The notes below the pieces were generated by a model. It was not told the origin of the DNA. It worked only from the letters and a program-made list of their open reading frames with translations, and searched no databases. A DNA stretch of 58,825 bases from an uncultured Gemmiger sp. (GTDB lineage Bacteria; Bacillota; Clostridia; Oscillospirales; Ruminococcaceae), in contig CALWNO010000011.1 in NCBI GenBank assembly GCA_944382785.1, positions 1-58,825 of the forward strand. Direction: 5' to 3'. Positions within the stretch are counted from its first letter, which is position 1; each line of letters starts with the position of its first letter. Shown here piece after piece: positions 9,391 through 17,836 of the stretch. The position numbers were made by a program, and so were the translations under genes.

Positions 9391-10104
9391 TCAGACCACC
9401 GTTTCGATCTCCCGGCGCAGACGCTTGATGATCCGCTTTTCCAGCCGGGAAATATAACTTTGGGAGATGCCGATGCTGTCGGCCACCTCCTTCTGGGTAT
9501 GCTCGGTCTGACCATTCAGCCCGAACCGCATTTCCATGATGGTGCGCTCCCGCTCCGACAGGCGTCCCACAGCCTGCCGCAGGGCGGTGCGCTCAGCGCT
9601 GCGCTCCAGTTCCTCTCCCACTTCTCCGTCGTCGCTAGTCAGAACATCCATCAGCAGCAACTCGTTGCCATCCGAATCGGTGTTCAGCGGCTCATCGATG
9701 CTGGCATCCTGGCGCCGGTTGGAACTCTTGCGCAGATACATCAGAATCTCATTCTCGATGCACCGGCTGGCATAGGTGGCCAGTTTGATGTTTTTGCCGG
9801 GTTCAAAGGTGTTGACCGCCTTGATCAGGCCGATGGTACCGATGGAAATCATATCCTCCACCCCCGCAGCAGGGCTTTCAAACTTTTTGGCAATGTACAC
9901 CACAAGGCGCAGGTTATGTGTGATCAGGGTATCCCGTGCTCCCGGACGCCCGGCAGCCAGGTCGGCAAAAACCCGTTTTTCCTCCTGTGGATTCAGCGGC
10001 GCGGGCAGCGTGTCCGGTCCGTTGATATAAAACAGCTGCTGCTCCGCTCCCAGACAGGCCAATAGCCTGGAAAGCGCCTGTCCCACTTTTTGGATAGTGT
10101 TCAT
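9391..10104 (-). CDS. sigE: Mother-cell sigma factor sigma-E (pro-form)
   Basis: Early mother-cell sigma factor, made as an inactive precursor and cleaved by SpoIIGA. The 237-residue product has a short basic/hydrophobic leader (residues 1-20) ahead of the conserved YINGPDTLPAPL, then region 2 with EDMISIGTIGLIKAVNTF, the SRCIENEILMYLRK core and a C-terminal HTH (SIGISQSYISRLEKRIIKRLR). The leader corresponds to the pro-sequence but is a few residues shorter than in Bacillus. It follows spoIIGA by 21 bases, the conserved protease-substrate pair. Confidence 0.96.
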   Translation of the reverse strand: MNTIQKVGQALSRLLACLGAEQQLFYINGPDTLPAPLNPQEEKRVFADLAAGRPGARDTLITHNLRLVVYIAKKFESPAAGVEDMISIGTIGLIKAVNTFEPGKNIKLATYASRCIENEILMYLRKSSNRRQDASIDEPLNTDSDGNELLLMDVLTSDDGEVGEELERSAERTALRQAVGRLSERERTIMEMRFGLNGQTEHTQKEVADSIGISQSYISRLEKRIIKRLRREIETVV

Positions 10105-10125
10105 AATTAAAGCTCGCCCCTTTCT

Positions 10126-10992
10126 TTACAAGAAATCGCTGCCGTACAGCGCCTCATATCTGCCCGAAAAAGGTTGTCTGGTAAAAGCCACCGCCGTCCG
10201 CCCAAGAGAGAGAACCCCCTTAGAGGTAATCAGCCCGATCTGCCGCACCGAAAACCCCGGCAGAACGCTGCGCCCGGCCGCCGTGGCGCAAGGGATCAGC
10301 CGCAGGGTCAGTCCTTCCGGCATTTCCTCCGGATTTTGCCCCGCAAACCACCCGTCCAGGAACCGGCAGGCTGCCGCGGGCAAGCGGGAACGGGCATCCG
10401 GATAACTGACCAGCAACACCGGCAGACAGGTGACCGGATCCTTCAGGTGACAGCCGGTGTCCAGGGCAGCCCGCAACCGGACAGCGGTCCCGCATAGTTC
10501 CAACTCGATCCCGGCGGTTTCTTCCTGCCCACGGGGAGCGTTCAGCAGATGCATGCCCCCCCAGACGGCCAGGCTGCATGCTCCAGCCAACAGCAAAAGT
10601 ATCAGCGGTGAGATACGCAGATACACCACCAGATTTCCGGTCTGCAGAAGCGGAGACCCGGTTTGCAGAATAACCAGCATGCACAGCCCGGCCAGCAGAA
10701 GATTCAGCCCCGCATACCAGCAAACCGCCGTGAGCCATGCACGCACAGGCCTTCCTCCAAATGCCGCCCAGGTGATGAGCCCCGCCGTTACCAGCTTATA
10801 GACCAGCTGAACGGGATAGGACAGTTCCGGAGCAAACAGAATCAGGGAGGACGCAGCTGCCAGAACAGAAGCCCCCACCATGCGCAGGAACCTGGTTTGG
10901 CGTCCTGATAACACCCCGGCAGCCCACAGCATGGCATAAGCCATGAGGAAATTGGTCAAGAGCAGAACATCCAGGTAGATCACCGTCTTCAA
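10126..10992 (-). CDS. spoIIGA: Pro-sigma-E processing aspartic protease SpoIIGA
   Basis: Membrane protease of the spore septum that activates sigma-E after a forespore signal. Five N-terminal transmembrane helices (about residues 5-160) are followed by a soluble domain with the aspartic protease motif ALDTGCHLKDP (about residues 180-190). The start is TTG at 10992: AAAGGTGG lies 9 bases upstream and KTVIYLDVL aligns with the family N-terminus. This gives 288 residues. A longer frame runs into the upstream terminator and is rejected. sigE follows. Confidence 0.92.
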   Translation of the reverse strand: MKTVIYLDVLLLTNFLMAYAMLWAAGVLSGRQTRFLRMVGASVLAAASSLILFAPELSYPVQLVYKLVTAGLITWAAFGGRPVRAWLTAVCWYAGLNLLLAGLCMLVILQTGSPLLQTGNLVVYLRISPLILLLLAGACSLAVWGGMHLLNAPRGQEETAGIELELCGTAVRLRAALDTGCHLKDPVTCLPVLLVSYPDARSRLPAAACRFLDGWFAGQNPEEMPEGLTLRLIPCATAAGRSVLPGFSVRQIGLITSKGVLSLGRTAVAFTRQPFSGRYEALYGSDFL

Positions 10993-11049
10993 TCCTCGTT
11001 CCCACCTTTCCCTCTTGCGCTGATATACCCAGTGTATGACCGGGCCAGT

Positions 11050-11071
11050 AAAAAAATGCGCAAAACGCGCA
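11050..11071 (-). terminator. Rho-independent terminator of the radical SAM gene
   Basis: On the minus strand TGCGC, loop GTTTT, GCGCA is followed by seven T residues. It lies between the radical SAM gene and spoIIGA and follows a second, larger hairpin at 11075-11126. Confidence 0.8.
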
Positions 11072-11074
11072 GCC

Positions 11075-11126
11075 AAACGCAAAGCGCCTCGCCGGGCCAA
11101 TGGCCGTGACGGGGCGCTTTGCGTTT
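11075..11126. other. Large inverted repeat downstream of radical SAM gene
   Basis: Arms of 14 bases (AAACGCAAAGCGCC and its complement, 11075-11088 and 11113-11126) are perfect and enclose a further pairing stretch. No T-tract directly follows on the minus strand, but a canonical terminator comes next. Confidence 0.75.
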
Positions 11127-11156
11127 GCGAATACAGGATTCTTATGGAGAGATGGA

Positions 11157-12551
11157 TCAGATTTTTGCTTCGGGATGGGATTCCTGCCAGAGCTGGTTGG
11201 CCGTGGGCGTCCACTGATCCGCATACGGCTTGCAGCGACGGTACACGTCGGATGTGGATTCCGGCTTTTCCAGGTCGGTACTGTGGGCACCGCTGCGCTC
11301 CACCATGCCGGCCAGAAATTCGGGATTTTCCAGCATGGGGCAAGGCCGCAGATGGTTCTGATTAAAGGGCTGACCTTTATGGTACTCCTTGAACAGAGGC
11401 TGCTGCAGGCACTCCAGCAGAGACTTGTCATGAATGTTGGCACCAGAATAATGGATGAATACGCAAGGTTCCACATCGCCGTTGGGGTTGATGTGGGCAT
11501 ACTGGCGGCCGCCGGCAATGCAGCCGTCCACATACTCGCCGTCATTCTGGAAATCAATGCAGAAGATAGGTTTGCCGCCGGTCAGCCCGCGGATTTCCCT
11601 CACACGGTGATACATGTATTCCCGCTGTTCACGGTTGAGCATCAGGTCCACACTGGCACCTGCGCCAATGGGCATATAATGAAAATACCAGTTGAAACGG
11701 ACACCGTGAGCGATGAGCATATCCATGAAGGTATCATCGGTAACCGCCTTGTAGTTGGCGCTGGTGTAGCAGATGGACGTACCGAAAAGCAGGCCATGCT
11801 TCTTCATCAGGTCCATAGCATGCATCACCCGTTTGAACACGCCTTCTCCACGCCGATCGTCGGTGGCATCTTCTATGCCTTCCACCGAAAGGAAGAAGGC
11901 CATATTGCCCACTTTCTTGACCGCTTCACAGAATTCATCATCAATCAGCGTACCGTTGGTGAACAGATGGAACACCGAGGTCTGGTGCTTTTCGGCCAGC
12001 TTCAGGATATCATTTCTGCGGCACATGGGTTCGCCGCCGGTCATCATATACCAGTGGATTCCAAGTTCTTCGCCTTCGGTCACTATACGGTCCATATCCT
12101 CATAGCTCAGATTCAGGCGGTTGCCATACTCCGCTGCCCAGCAGCCCTTGCAATGCAGGTTACAGGCGGAAGTGGGGTCGAACAGCAAAATCCAGGGCAT
12201 GTTGCAGTCATATTTTTCCCGTAGTTCGCACACCTGATTATATCCGCTGAGCATCCCCTCAAACACCAGGTTCAGCACGTTCATCTTGAGCACGTTGGGG
12301 TCAATCTCATTGATGGCGCGGTACGCAAACTGCATCCACTTGCCGTTGGGGTCCTGTACCAACTTGCGGGCTGCGTCAAAAGCGCTGGCAGGGTAACGGT
12401 CTTTCAGCAGCGGCTCCCCCAGATCGATCAGCTTCAGAGCATTTTCAGCCATTTTCTCGGTGCCTTTTCCGCGCACCGCATGAATGGTTGCGTCAATGGC
12501 AGCACTAAACGCTGCACGCTGTGCTGCATGTACAATTTTATTGGTAGGCAT
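11157..12551 (-). CDS. Radical SAM protein with SPASM-like C-terminus
   Basis: Iron-sulfur enzyme of unknown substrate, 464 residues. An N-terminal alpha-helical extension of about 110 residues precedes the radical SAM cluster motif CNLHCKGC (CxxxCxxC) and the MTGGEPM segment that binds SAM. The C-terminal part has cysteines spaced as in auxiliary cluster (SPASM-type) domains: CIAGG, EPCVF, and RPCPML. ATG at 12551 is preferred because AAGGAG lies 8 bases upstream; the next ATG upstream is too close. It is divergent from a TetR regulator across 263 bases. Relatives modify peptides or lipids; which is not evident. Confidence 0.85.
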   Translation of the reverse strand: MPTNKIVHAAQRAAFSAAIDATIHAVRGKGTEKMAENALKLIDLGEPLLKDRYPASAFDAARKLVQDPNGKWMQFAYRAINEIDPNVLKMNVLNLVFEGMLSGYNQVCELREKYDCNMPWILLFDPTSACNLHCKGCWAAEYGNRLNLSYEDMDRIVTEGEELGIHWYMMTGGEPMCRRNDILKLAEKHQTSVFHLFTNGTLIDDEFCEAVKKVGNMAFFLSVEGIEDATDDRRGEGVFKRVMHAMDLMKKHGLLFGTSICYTSANYKAVTDDTFMDMLIAHGVRFNWYFHYMPIGAGASVDLMLNREQREYMYHRVREIRGLTGGKPIFCIDFQNDGEYVDGCIAGGRQYAHINPNGDVEPCVFIHYSGANIHDKSLLECLQQPLFKEYHKGQPFNQNHLRPCPMLENPEFLAGMVERSGAHSTDLEKPESTSDVYRRCKPYADQWTPTANQLWQESHPEAKI

Positions 12552-12761
12552 AACCATCTCTCCTTTTTTCACCCGAAAACTGAGCAGCGGCAACCGTCTC
12601 GCGACAGCCGCACATTCTCGGTATTTCCGACTATTTTAGCGCCGGAAGCCAGAGGCTGTACATGGTCAAAACAGAGGTTTTGTTCAAAAAGAACATGTTT
12701 TTCCGCCGCAGTTTCGGCAGAATGAGACATCGATTCCCGATTTCATTTGGGAAAAATATGA

Positions 12762-12767
12762 TATAAT
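12762..12767 (+). promoter_or_regulatory. Probable -10 element of the TetR gene
   Basis: TATAAT at 12762-12767 lies 48 bases before the tetR start; the -35 region is weak. The 263-base gap also holds an AT-rich dyad (AAAAC/GTTTT and GTTC/GAAC around 12668-12704) that could be a TetR-type operator facing both genes. Nothing else recognisable was seen in the gap. Confidence 0.5.
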
Positions 12768-12814
12768 ATAGGCATTGTTTCCCTGTTGTTCCCCGTTCCG
12801 GAAGGAGTTGCCCC

Positions 12815-13399
12815 ATGCCTAAGACCAGCCGAACCAAACTGCTGCTGGCGCAAAGCCTGCAGCAGCTGATGCTGACCATGCCGCTGGAAAAGATTTCGGT
12901 GAATGATATCGTGGAAAAGGCCGGCGTCGGCCGCAATACCTTCTACTATCATTTTGCTGACAAGTATGATCTGGTAACCTGGTATTTCCAGACCGGGGTG
13001 ACCCCTTTTCTGTTTGAGCACACCAAGTACGGCAGCTGGCAGGACCTTCTGTTGGGTCTGGAAGAATACTTTCGCCAGAACAAGGTTTTTTACCGCAACG
13101 CCCTGGCATATTCAGGACAGAACAGCCTTGCGGAATACATATACGATTTCATGCAGAAATATTACCGGCAGCGCCTGAGTGAATGTCGTCCCGAGATGCC
13201 GGAGGATCAGCTGGTATTCTTATCCCGTTTTTTGTCCGGTGCAGCCATGGGTGTATTGATGCCCTGGGTGCGGGAGGGGATGGAACGAAATCTTTCCACC
13301 CACACCCAATATCTGCTGGCTTTGCATGACAGCGAACTCCTGCAGGAGTTGCTGGTGGGGTCTCCCCTGCCGGAACAAGACGAACACAGCCAGTCCTGA
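12815..13399 (+). CDS. TetR/AcrR-family transcriptional regulator (DhaS-like)
   Basis: A 194-residue DNA-binding regulator. The N-terminal HTH is clear: ISVNDIVEKAGVGRNTFYYHFADKYDLV (about residues 28-55), with the conserved FYYHF recognition helix end. The C-terminal ligand domain resembles the DhaS/TetR_C_8 type, common in Firmicutes. A GGAAGGAGTTGCCCC sequence precedes the ATG. It is divergent from the radical SAM gene, the usual layout of a TetR repressor and its target, so that gene is the likely target. The ligand is unknown. Confidence 0.88.
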   Translation: MPKTSRTKLLLAQSLQQLMLTMPLEKISVNDIVEKAGVGRNTFYYHFADKYDLVTWYFQTGVTPFLFEHTKYGSWQDLLLGLEEYFRQNKVFYRNALAYSGQNSLAEYIYDFMQKYYRQRLSECRPEMPEDQLVFLSRFLSGAAMGVLMPWVREGMERNLSTHTQYLLALHDSELLQELLVGSPLPEQDEHSQS

Positions 13400-13405
13400 G
13401 ACAGA

Positions 13406-13447
13406 AAATCCCGCAACCAGAATGGAAGGATTCCGGTTGCGGGATTT
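13406..13447. terminator. Bidirectional terminator between tetR and unknown gene
   Basis: AAATCCCGCAACC (13406-13418) pairs perfectly with GGTTGCGGGATTT (13435-13447), followed by a T-rich stretch on the plus strand and A-rich on the other side. It separates two convergent genes. Confidence 0.85.
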
Positions 13448-13465
13448 CATCTTTTTATTCTGATT

Positions 13466-14407
13466 TTATCGGGAAAACGGGAATGGAAGCCCGGCGTCCA
13501 CCGGTGCCCCTACCACCGCTTGTTCGGAGATTCCTTGGTTCACAGCCCGCAGATCTCCGTCCCAGTCAAGGACCATCACAGGTGCCGCCGATTCGGTACG
13601 GCTTTGCACCACCCGGCTGCGCAGCCGGGTGGCCGTCTCCTCCCCCATGCCCGGCATCCGGGCATACAGGCAAAAAGGAGTCCAGCGGGCCATTTCCGAC
13701 AGCCAGGACGGCTCCATAGCCTGCCCTGCCGTTTGCTCATCCAGCAGCACAGCAAAGCCGAAGAGCAGCTTTTGTTTGTAAAGGTCCCGTGCTGCCTCCA
13801 CAGAGACCGGCTCCAGAACGGGGGCCGGCAGCAACAGCCAAATGCTGAGATTGCAGCACTTAGCGAAGAGCATTGGAGGGGTGGCCGCCACAGTTTCCGG
13901 CGTTGCCACCAGCAAAAATGCTGTAAAAGGATGCTGCTCCGCCACTGCTACAGCTCGGTGCAGTGCTGCGGCATCCTGTGCATACAAAACCCACACATAT
14001 TGTCCATCCTGCTCGGCCCGGGAGACAGCCTCTTCCAGGCCGACAGCCGCACAATTGGCTGTATTGAGCCAGGCAGCGGGTTGTCCGGTCTGTTCACAAG
14101 CCTGCTTGAGGCGAGCGGCTCCGTACACGACCCCACCTACCCCGAAATTAACGCCGAACGTACACAGGCATTCACTGTCCACGCGTTCCAGCAGACACCG
14201 GACCAGATCGTAATACAGGCTGTCGGCTCGCTCCAGCACCTGCTGCGCCTGCTTGAAAAATGCGCCGTACCGTGTTTTCTGTGCCAAGGCCTGGCACAGA
14301 TCCACATAATTGCGCAGTTGCCGAAATTCATCCCGGCGCAGGTCCTCCACGGCCCGACGGGCCAGGGTCAGTGCAAATCCACGGGAGCGAATATAACTAT
14401 CCTGCAT
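13466..14407 (-). CDS. Uncharacterised protein downstream of mutS2
   Basis: A 313-residue protein I do not recognise. The first third is helical and charged; from about residue 110 it alternates hydrophobic strands and helices (TFGVNFGVGGVVYGAARL, YVWVLYAQ, FTAFLLVAT, NLSIWLLLPAP, LFGFAVLLD, PVMVLDWDG), which looks like a TIM-barrel-like fold. No CxxxCxxC cluster or other catalytic signature is visible. No signal peptide or membrane span. It lies 52 bases after mutS2 on the same strand and ends at a terminator, so it is probably the last gene of that operon. The role is unknown. Confidence 0.7.
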   Translation of the reverse strand: MQDSYIRSRGFALTLARRAVEDLRRDEFRQLRNYVDLCQALAQKTRYGAFFKQAQQVLERADSLYYDLVRCLLERVDSECLCTFGVNFGVGGVVYGAARLKQACEQTGQPAAWLNTANCAAVGLEEAVSRAEQDGQYVWVLYAQDAAALHRAVAVAEQHPFTAFLLVATPETVAATPPMLFAKCCNLSIWLLLPAPVLEPVSVEAARDLYKQKLLFGFAVLLDEQTAGQAMEPSWLSEMARWTPFCLYARMPGMGEETATRLRSRVVQSRTESAAPVMVLDWDGDLRAVNQGISEQAVVGAPVDAGLPFPFSR

Positions 14408-14459
14408 CTCTGCAGCATCCTTTCTTGATTACCAACCAAACTGTTGTCAGGTGCTGTCA

Positions 14460-16835
14460 TTATTTCAGTTCCACCACAGTCACACCGCTGCCGCCTTCCC
14501 CGTAACCGCCCAGACGGAAGCTCTTGACCTGACGGTGGGTGCGCAAATGTTTCTGAATGCCGGCGCGCAGCGCGCCAGTCCCAAGACCGTGGATGATATA
14601 CACTGTATGCTGGCCGCGCATGACCGCACCATCCAGGAAGCGGTCCACTTCCCCGATGGCCTCCTCCACCGTATACCCCAACAGGTTCAGTTCCAGGCTG
14701 GCCTTTCGGTCATGATCCAGCTGGACACGGGTATGGGTGCGGGGTGTCTGGGGCTGTCGCGGTTTCTTCTGCATCTTGTCCGGAGCTTTCAGGCCGGACA
14801 GGGGCACCTTTGTCTTCAAAATACCGGCCCGGACTTCCACCAGGCCGTCCTTATCAGGCCGAGCCGTTACCACCGCCGTCTGGTTCAGCTCGGCAATGAC
14901 CACTTCCTGCCCCACCTTGACTTCCTTCAGCGGTACATACTCCGCCACCGGCTGACGGGAGGCAGCCCCGGCCAGCAACTGCTCGGTATCCTTGCGGGCA
15001 ATCTCTCGGGCACGAACGGCACGCTGGGCCGCACTGGCCTTTTCCTCTTTTTGCAGACGGCGCAGCTCGTCCGTCAGGGCATAGGCGTCGTTCTGCACCT
15101 TCTGAATCATATCCCGGGCCTGCTTGCGGGCGCGTTCCAGTTCTTCCTCGCCCTGCTTGACCAGCTCTTCCCGTTCTTTTTTGGCGCTTTCCAGCGCGTT
15201 TTCTGCCTGATGTTTGGCTTGTTCCGCCTCATCCTCGGCCTTTTTCAGCCGCAGCTTCATATCGTCCAGCTGAGCCAGCACACTGTCCAGGCGTTTGTCG
15301 TCGTTGGACATATGCGCCCGAGCTGCGTCGATGACATCTTCCGGGATACCCAACTTGGCACTGATGAGAAATGCGTTGGATTTGCCCGGCACGCCCACAC
15401 TGAGCCGGTAGGTGGGCATCAGACTTTCCACGTTGAACTCACAGCTGGCATTGACCACCCCGGGTGTTTCCAAGGCATACACTTTGAGCTCCGCATAATG
15501 GGTGGTGGCCATCAACAGTGTGCCCATGCGGCGCAATTTTTCCAGAATGCTTACCGCCAGAGCAGCACCTTCGGCCGGGTCGGTACCGGCCCCCAGCTCA
15601 TCCAGCAGGGTCAGCGTATCCGGACCGGCCAGCTGCAGAATCTCGGTAATTCGTTTCATATGGCCGGAGAAGGTGGACAGGCTCTGCTCGATGCTCTGCT
15701 CATCGCCGATATCTACGAGGTATTCCTGCATGCAGCAGACCGAACTGCTCTCATGGGCAGGAATCAGAAAGCCATACTGGGCCATGGCATTGAGCAGGCC
15801 GGCGGTTTTCAGGCTGACAGTCTTGCCGCCGGTGTTGGGGCCGGTAATGACAAGCGTGTCATATTCATCCCCCAGAGAGATATCAATGGGGACCACCTTT
15901 TTCTTGTCAATGAGAGGGTGGCGTGCCTTTTTCAGGGAGAAGCGGCAGGTGTCGCTGACCCGGGGCATAAAGGCATTTTCTTCCACCGCCAGGCGGGCCT
16001 TGGCCAGCAGCATGTCAATGGACAGCATGGCGTCATAGCTGTAGGAGAACTGGGGTTCCAGGCTCCCCACCTGAGCCGAGAAGGCGGAAAGGATGCGGGT
16101 AATCTCTTCCTGTTCCTGGGCATGCAGCTGCATAATCTTGGCGTTGGCTTCCACCACCGCCGTGGGCTCCACAAAGACAGTGGCGCCGGTAGAAGAAACG
16201 TCATGGATGACGCCGCCCACCTCGCCGCGGTATTCCGAGCGCACCGGCACTACGTACCGGCCATTGCGCAGGGTCACCACCGCATCCTGCAGAAATTTGT
16301 TAGTGGTAGAGTTTTTGATGATGGAATCCAGCTTGGTGCGGATGGAATCCTCGGTGGCCCGGATCTTGCGGCGCAGATCCCGCAGGGTGATACTGGCGGT
16401 ATCGGCCATCTCTTCGGGCGAGAGGATACTGTCGGTGATCTGGCGTTCCAGCTGAGGCTGGGGTGCCAGGGCAAAGAACAGGTCATCGGTGGGCAGCGGG
16501 TCGTGGTCAGTCATGCCATACCACTGACTCAGCCCCTGGAAATTGCGCAGGGTGGCGGCGATCTCCAACAGTTCCCCCATGGAGAGGATACCGCCTTTGA
16601 CCGCGTGGGCCGCAATGCGCTTGGCACCGCTGACCGCACCAAACCGGGGACTGCCGTTTTTGATCAGCAGGCTGTTGACGGCATTGGTTTTGCTCAACTC
16701 ATACCGCTCTTCTTCGGGGGTCATAAAAGGCTGGATTTCCCTCATCTGCGTTTTGGTTTCCTGGCAGGCGCACAGGTCCACCGCGCGGTTGATGATCTTA
16801 TCCAGCTCCAATGTGGTTTTATATGAAAAATCCAT
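14460..16835 (-). CDS. mutS2: MutS2 endonuclease/ATPase
   Basis: MutS-family ATPase without mismatch-recognition domain; in Bacillus it acts on collided ribosomes and in others suppresses recombination. The 791 residues comprise core and lever domains, Walker A TGPNTGGKTVSLKT (about residue 330), the signature STFSGHMKRI and LLDELGAGTDP, a long charged coiled coil (about 520-620), a KOW-like region, and a C-terminal Smr nuclease domain with LLGYTVEEA and HGLGTGALR. It follows recO by 28 bases. Family length is about 780 residues, so it is complete. Confidence 0.95.
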   Translation of the reverse strand: MDFSYKTTLELDKIINRAVDLCACQETKTQMREIQPFMTPEEERYELSKTNAVNSLLIKNGSPRFGAVSGAKRIAAHAVKGGILSMGELLEIAATLRNFQGLSQWYGMTDHDPLPTDDLFFALAPQPQLERQITDSILSPEEMADTASITLRDLRRKIRATEDSIRTKLDSIIKNSTTNKFLQDAVVTLRNGRYVVPVRSEYRGEVGGVIHDVSSTGATVFVEPTAVVEANAKIMQLHAQEQEEITRILSAFSAQVGSLEPQFSYSYDAMLSIDMLLAKARLAVEENAFMPRVSDTCRFSLKKARHPLIDKKKVVPIDISLGDEYDTLVITGPNTGGKTVSLKTAGLLNAMAQYGFLIPAHESSSVCCMQEYLVDIGDEQSIEQSLSTFSGHMKRITEILQLAGPDTLTLLDELGAGTDPAEGAALAVSILEKLRRMGTLLMATTHYAELKVYALETPGVVNASCEFNVESLMPTYRLSVGVPGKSNAFLISAKLGIPEDVIDAARAHMSNDDKRLDSVLAQLDDMKLRLKKAEDEAEQAKHQAENALESAKKEREELVKQGEEELERARKQARDMIQKVQNDAYALTDELRRLQKEEKASAAQRAVRAREIARKDTEQLLAGAASRQPVAEYVPLKEVKVGQEVVIAELNQTAVVTARPDKDGLVEVRAGILKTKVPLSGLKAPDKMQKKPRQPQTPRTHTRVQLDHDRKASLELNLLGYTVEEAIGEVDRFLDGAVMRGQHTVYIIHGLGTGALRAGIQKHLRTHRQVKSFRLGGYGEGGSGVTVVELK

Positions 16836-16863
16836 GAGTTGGGATTCTACTCCTTGCTTTTGG

Positions 16864-17607
16864 TCATTCCAGTACGGTTTTCAAAAAATCCAGGCTCTTG
16901 AGGCCATGGTCCAGGTTGGTCAGCAGATACCGTTCACACACACTTCCCAGGCGTTTGGTGCTCGCCTCAGTCAGTGTAAAGTTGAACAGCTTGCCATCTT
17001 CTGCCAGACAGATATGGCGCAGAGCATACAAAGCTCCCGGGTCCAGATTGGGTGTACGCCCGGCTTTGGCGGCACACTCGGCGCACAAAAGTCCGCCTTC
17101 GGTAGTGTCCAGGTAAAAATCCATGCCATCATAGCGCCCGCAGACATCGCAGGCCAGAATGCGCGGCATATAGCCGGCCAGGCAGATGGCTCGCATCTCA
17201 TATATCGCTTTGAGCTGCCGCAGCGGGCGCTTTCCTTCACTGATCATATACAAGGTGTTCAGGGTCAGGCGCAAAAGCTGGGCTGCCTCAGGCGGTTCGG
17301 GGGCCAGAACAGCCGCTGCCTCGGCCAGATAGACCGCCAAAGCCATCCCCTCCACCGAACGGCCCAGGCCGTGAAACACCTTTTTGACAGCCGCACTGTC
17401 CACAAAGTTGCTGCTGCGGCCGATGGTCAGGGTAAATTCCGAGTAGCAGAACAGCCCGCAGGCGCTGAACAGCTTGTTTTTCAGGCGCAGACTTCCCTTG
17501 GCCGAAGCGGAGATCACCCCGCGGTCAGGTGTCAGAAGGGTCAGGATCTGATCCGCCTCGCCCACTTTGACCTGGCGGAGCACCAGCCCGGTCGTTGCGA
17601 TCTGCAT
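16864..17607 (-). CDS. recO: DNA repair protein RecO
   Basis: Recombination mediator that works with RecF/RecR to load RecA on gaps. The 247-residue protein has an N-terminal OB-fold (TTGLVLRQVKVGEADQIL) and the C-terminal zinc motif CDVC (about 150) with CAEC (about 173). Length is normal. The start ATG at 17607 has GGGAGGG about 12 bases upstream. Upstream are a yqzL-like gene, whose end overlaps recO by 83 bases, and era, the order known from Bacillus. Confidence 0.95.
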   Translation of the reverse strand: MQIATTGLVLRQVKVGEADQILTLLTPDRGVISASAKGSLRLKNKLFSACGLFCYSEFTLTIGRSSNFVDSAAVKKVFHGLGRSVEGMALAVYLAEAAAVLAPEPPEAAQLLRLTLNTLYMISEGKRPLRQLKAIYEMRAICLAGYMPRILACDVCGRYDGMDFYLDTTEGGLLCAECAAKAGRTPNLDPGALYALRHICLAEDGKLFNFTLTEASTKRLGSVCERYLLTNLDHGLKSLDFLKTVLE

Positions 17608-17734
17608 CGGAATCCCCTTTCCCTCCCGGCTTGCGGGCCTGCCGGGTCTTGTAACTCAAATAATCGTAAATGCTGCCCGTTTGGGCAAACAGTTCCCATT
17701 CCTGAATACCACAGTCCCACTGGTCCTGCTGCAT
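17525..17734 (-). CDS. YqzL-like small protein
   Basis: A 69-residue protein whose core WELFAQTGSIYDYLSYK matches my recollection of the YqzL family (about 45 residues, encoded between era and recO in Firmicutes). The ATG at 17734 is supported by GAGGTG 8 bases upstream. The first 35 residues fit the family; the remainder is a low-complexity Asp/Gly/Arg/Pro tail read in a different frame over the first 83 bases of recO. Either the tail is genuine or a stop codon was lost relative to relatives. Function unknown. Confidence 0.65.
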   Translation of the reverse strand: MQQDQWDCGIQEWELFAQTGSIYDYLSYKTRQARKPGGKGDSDADRNDRAGAPPGQSGRGGSDPDPSDT

Positions 17735-17836
17735 ATACCGGCACCTCTTTTCCGTGAATAGAATGTACCAGTCATTGTACATCTCTCCGTGCGGAAAAGT
17801 TGTCCAACCGGGTCAACAGGCCCCTGGAAAAATCTG

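Noticed and set aside
14451-16826. A 791-codon plus-strand frame antisense to mutS2
   Set aside because: Its codons are the complement of mutS2, and no domain is recognisable; mutS2 has every family motif.
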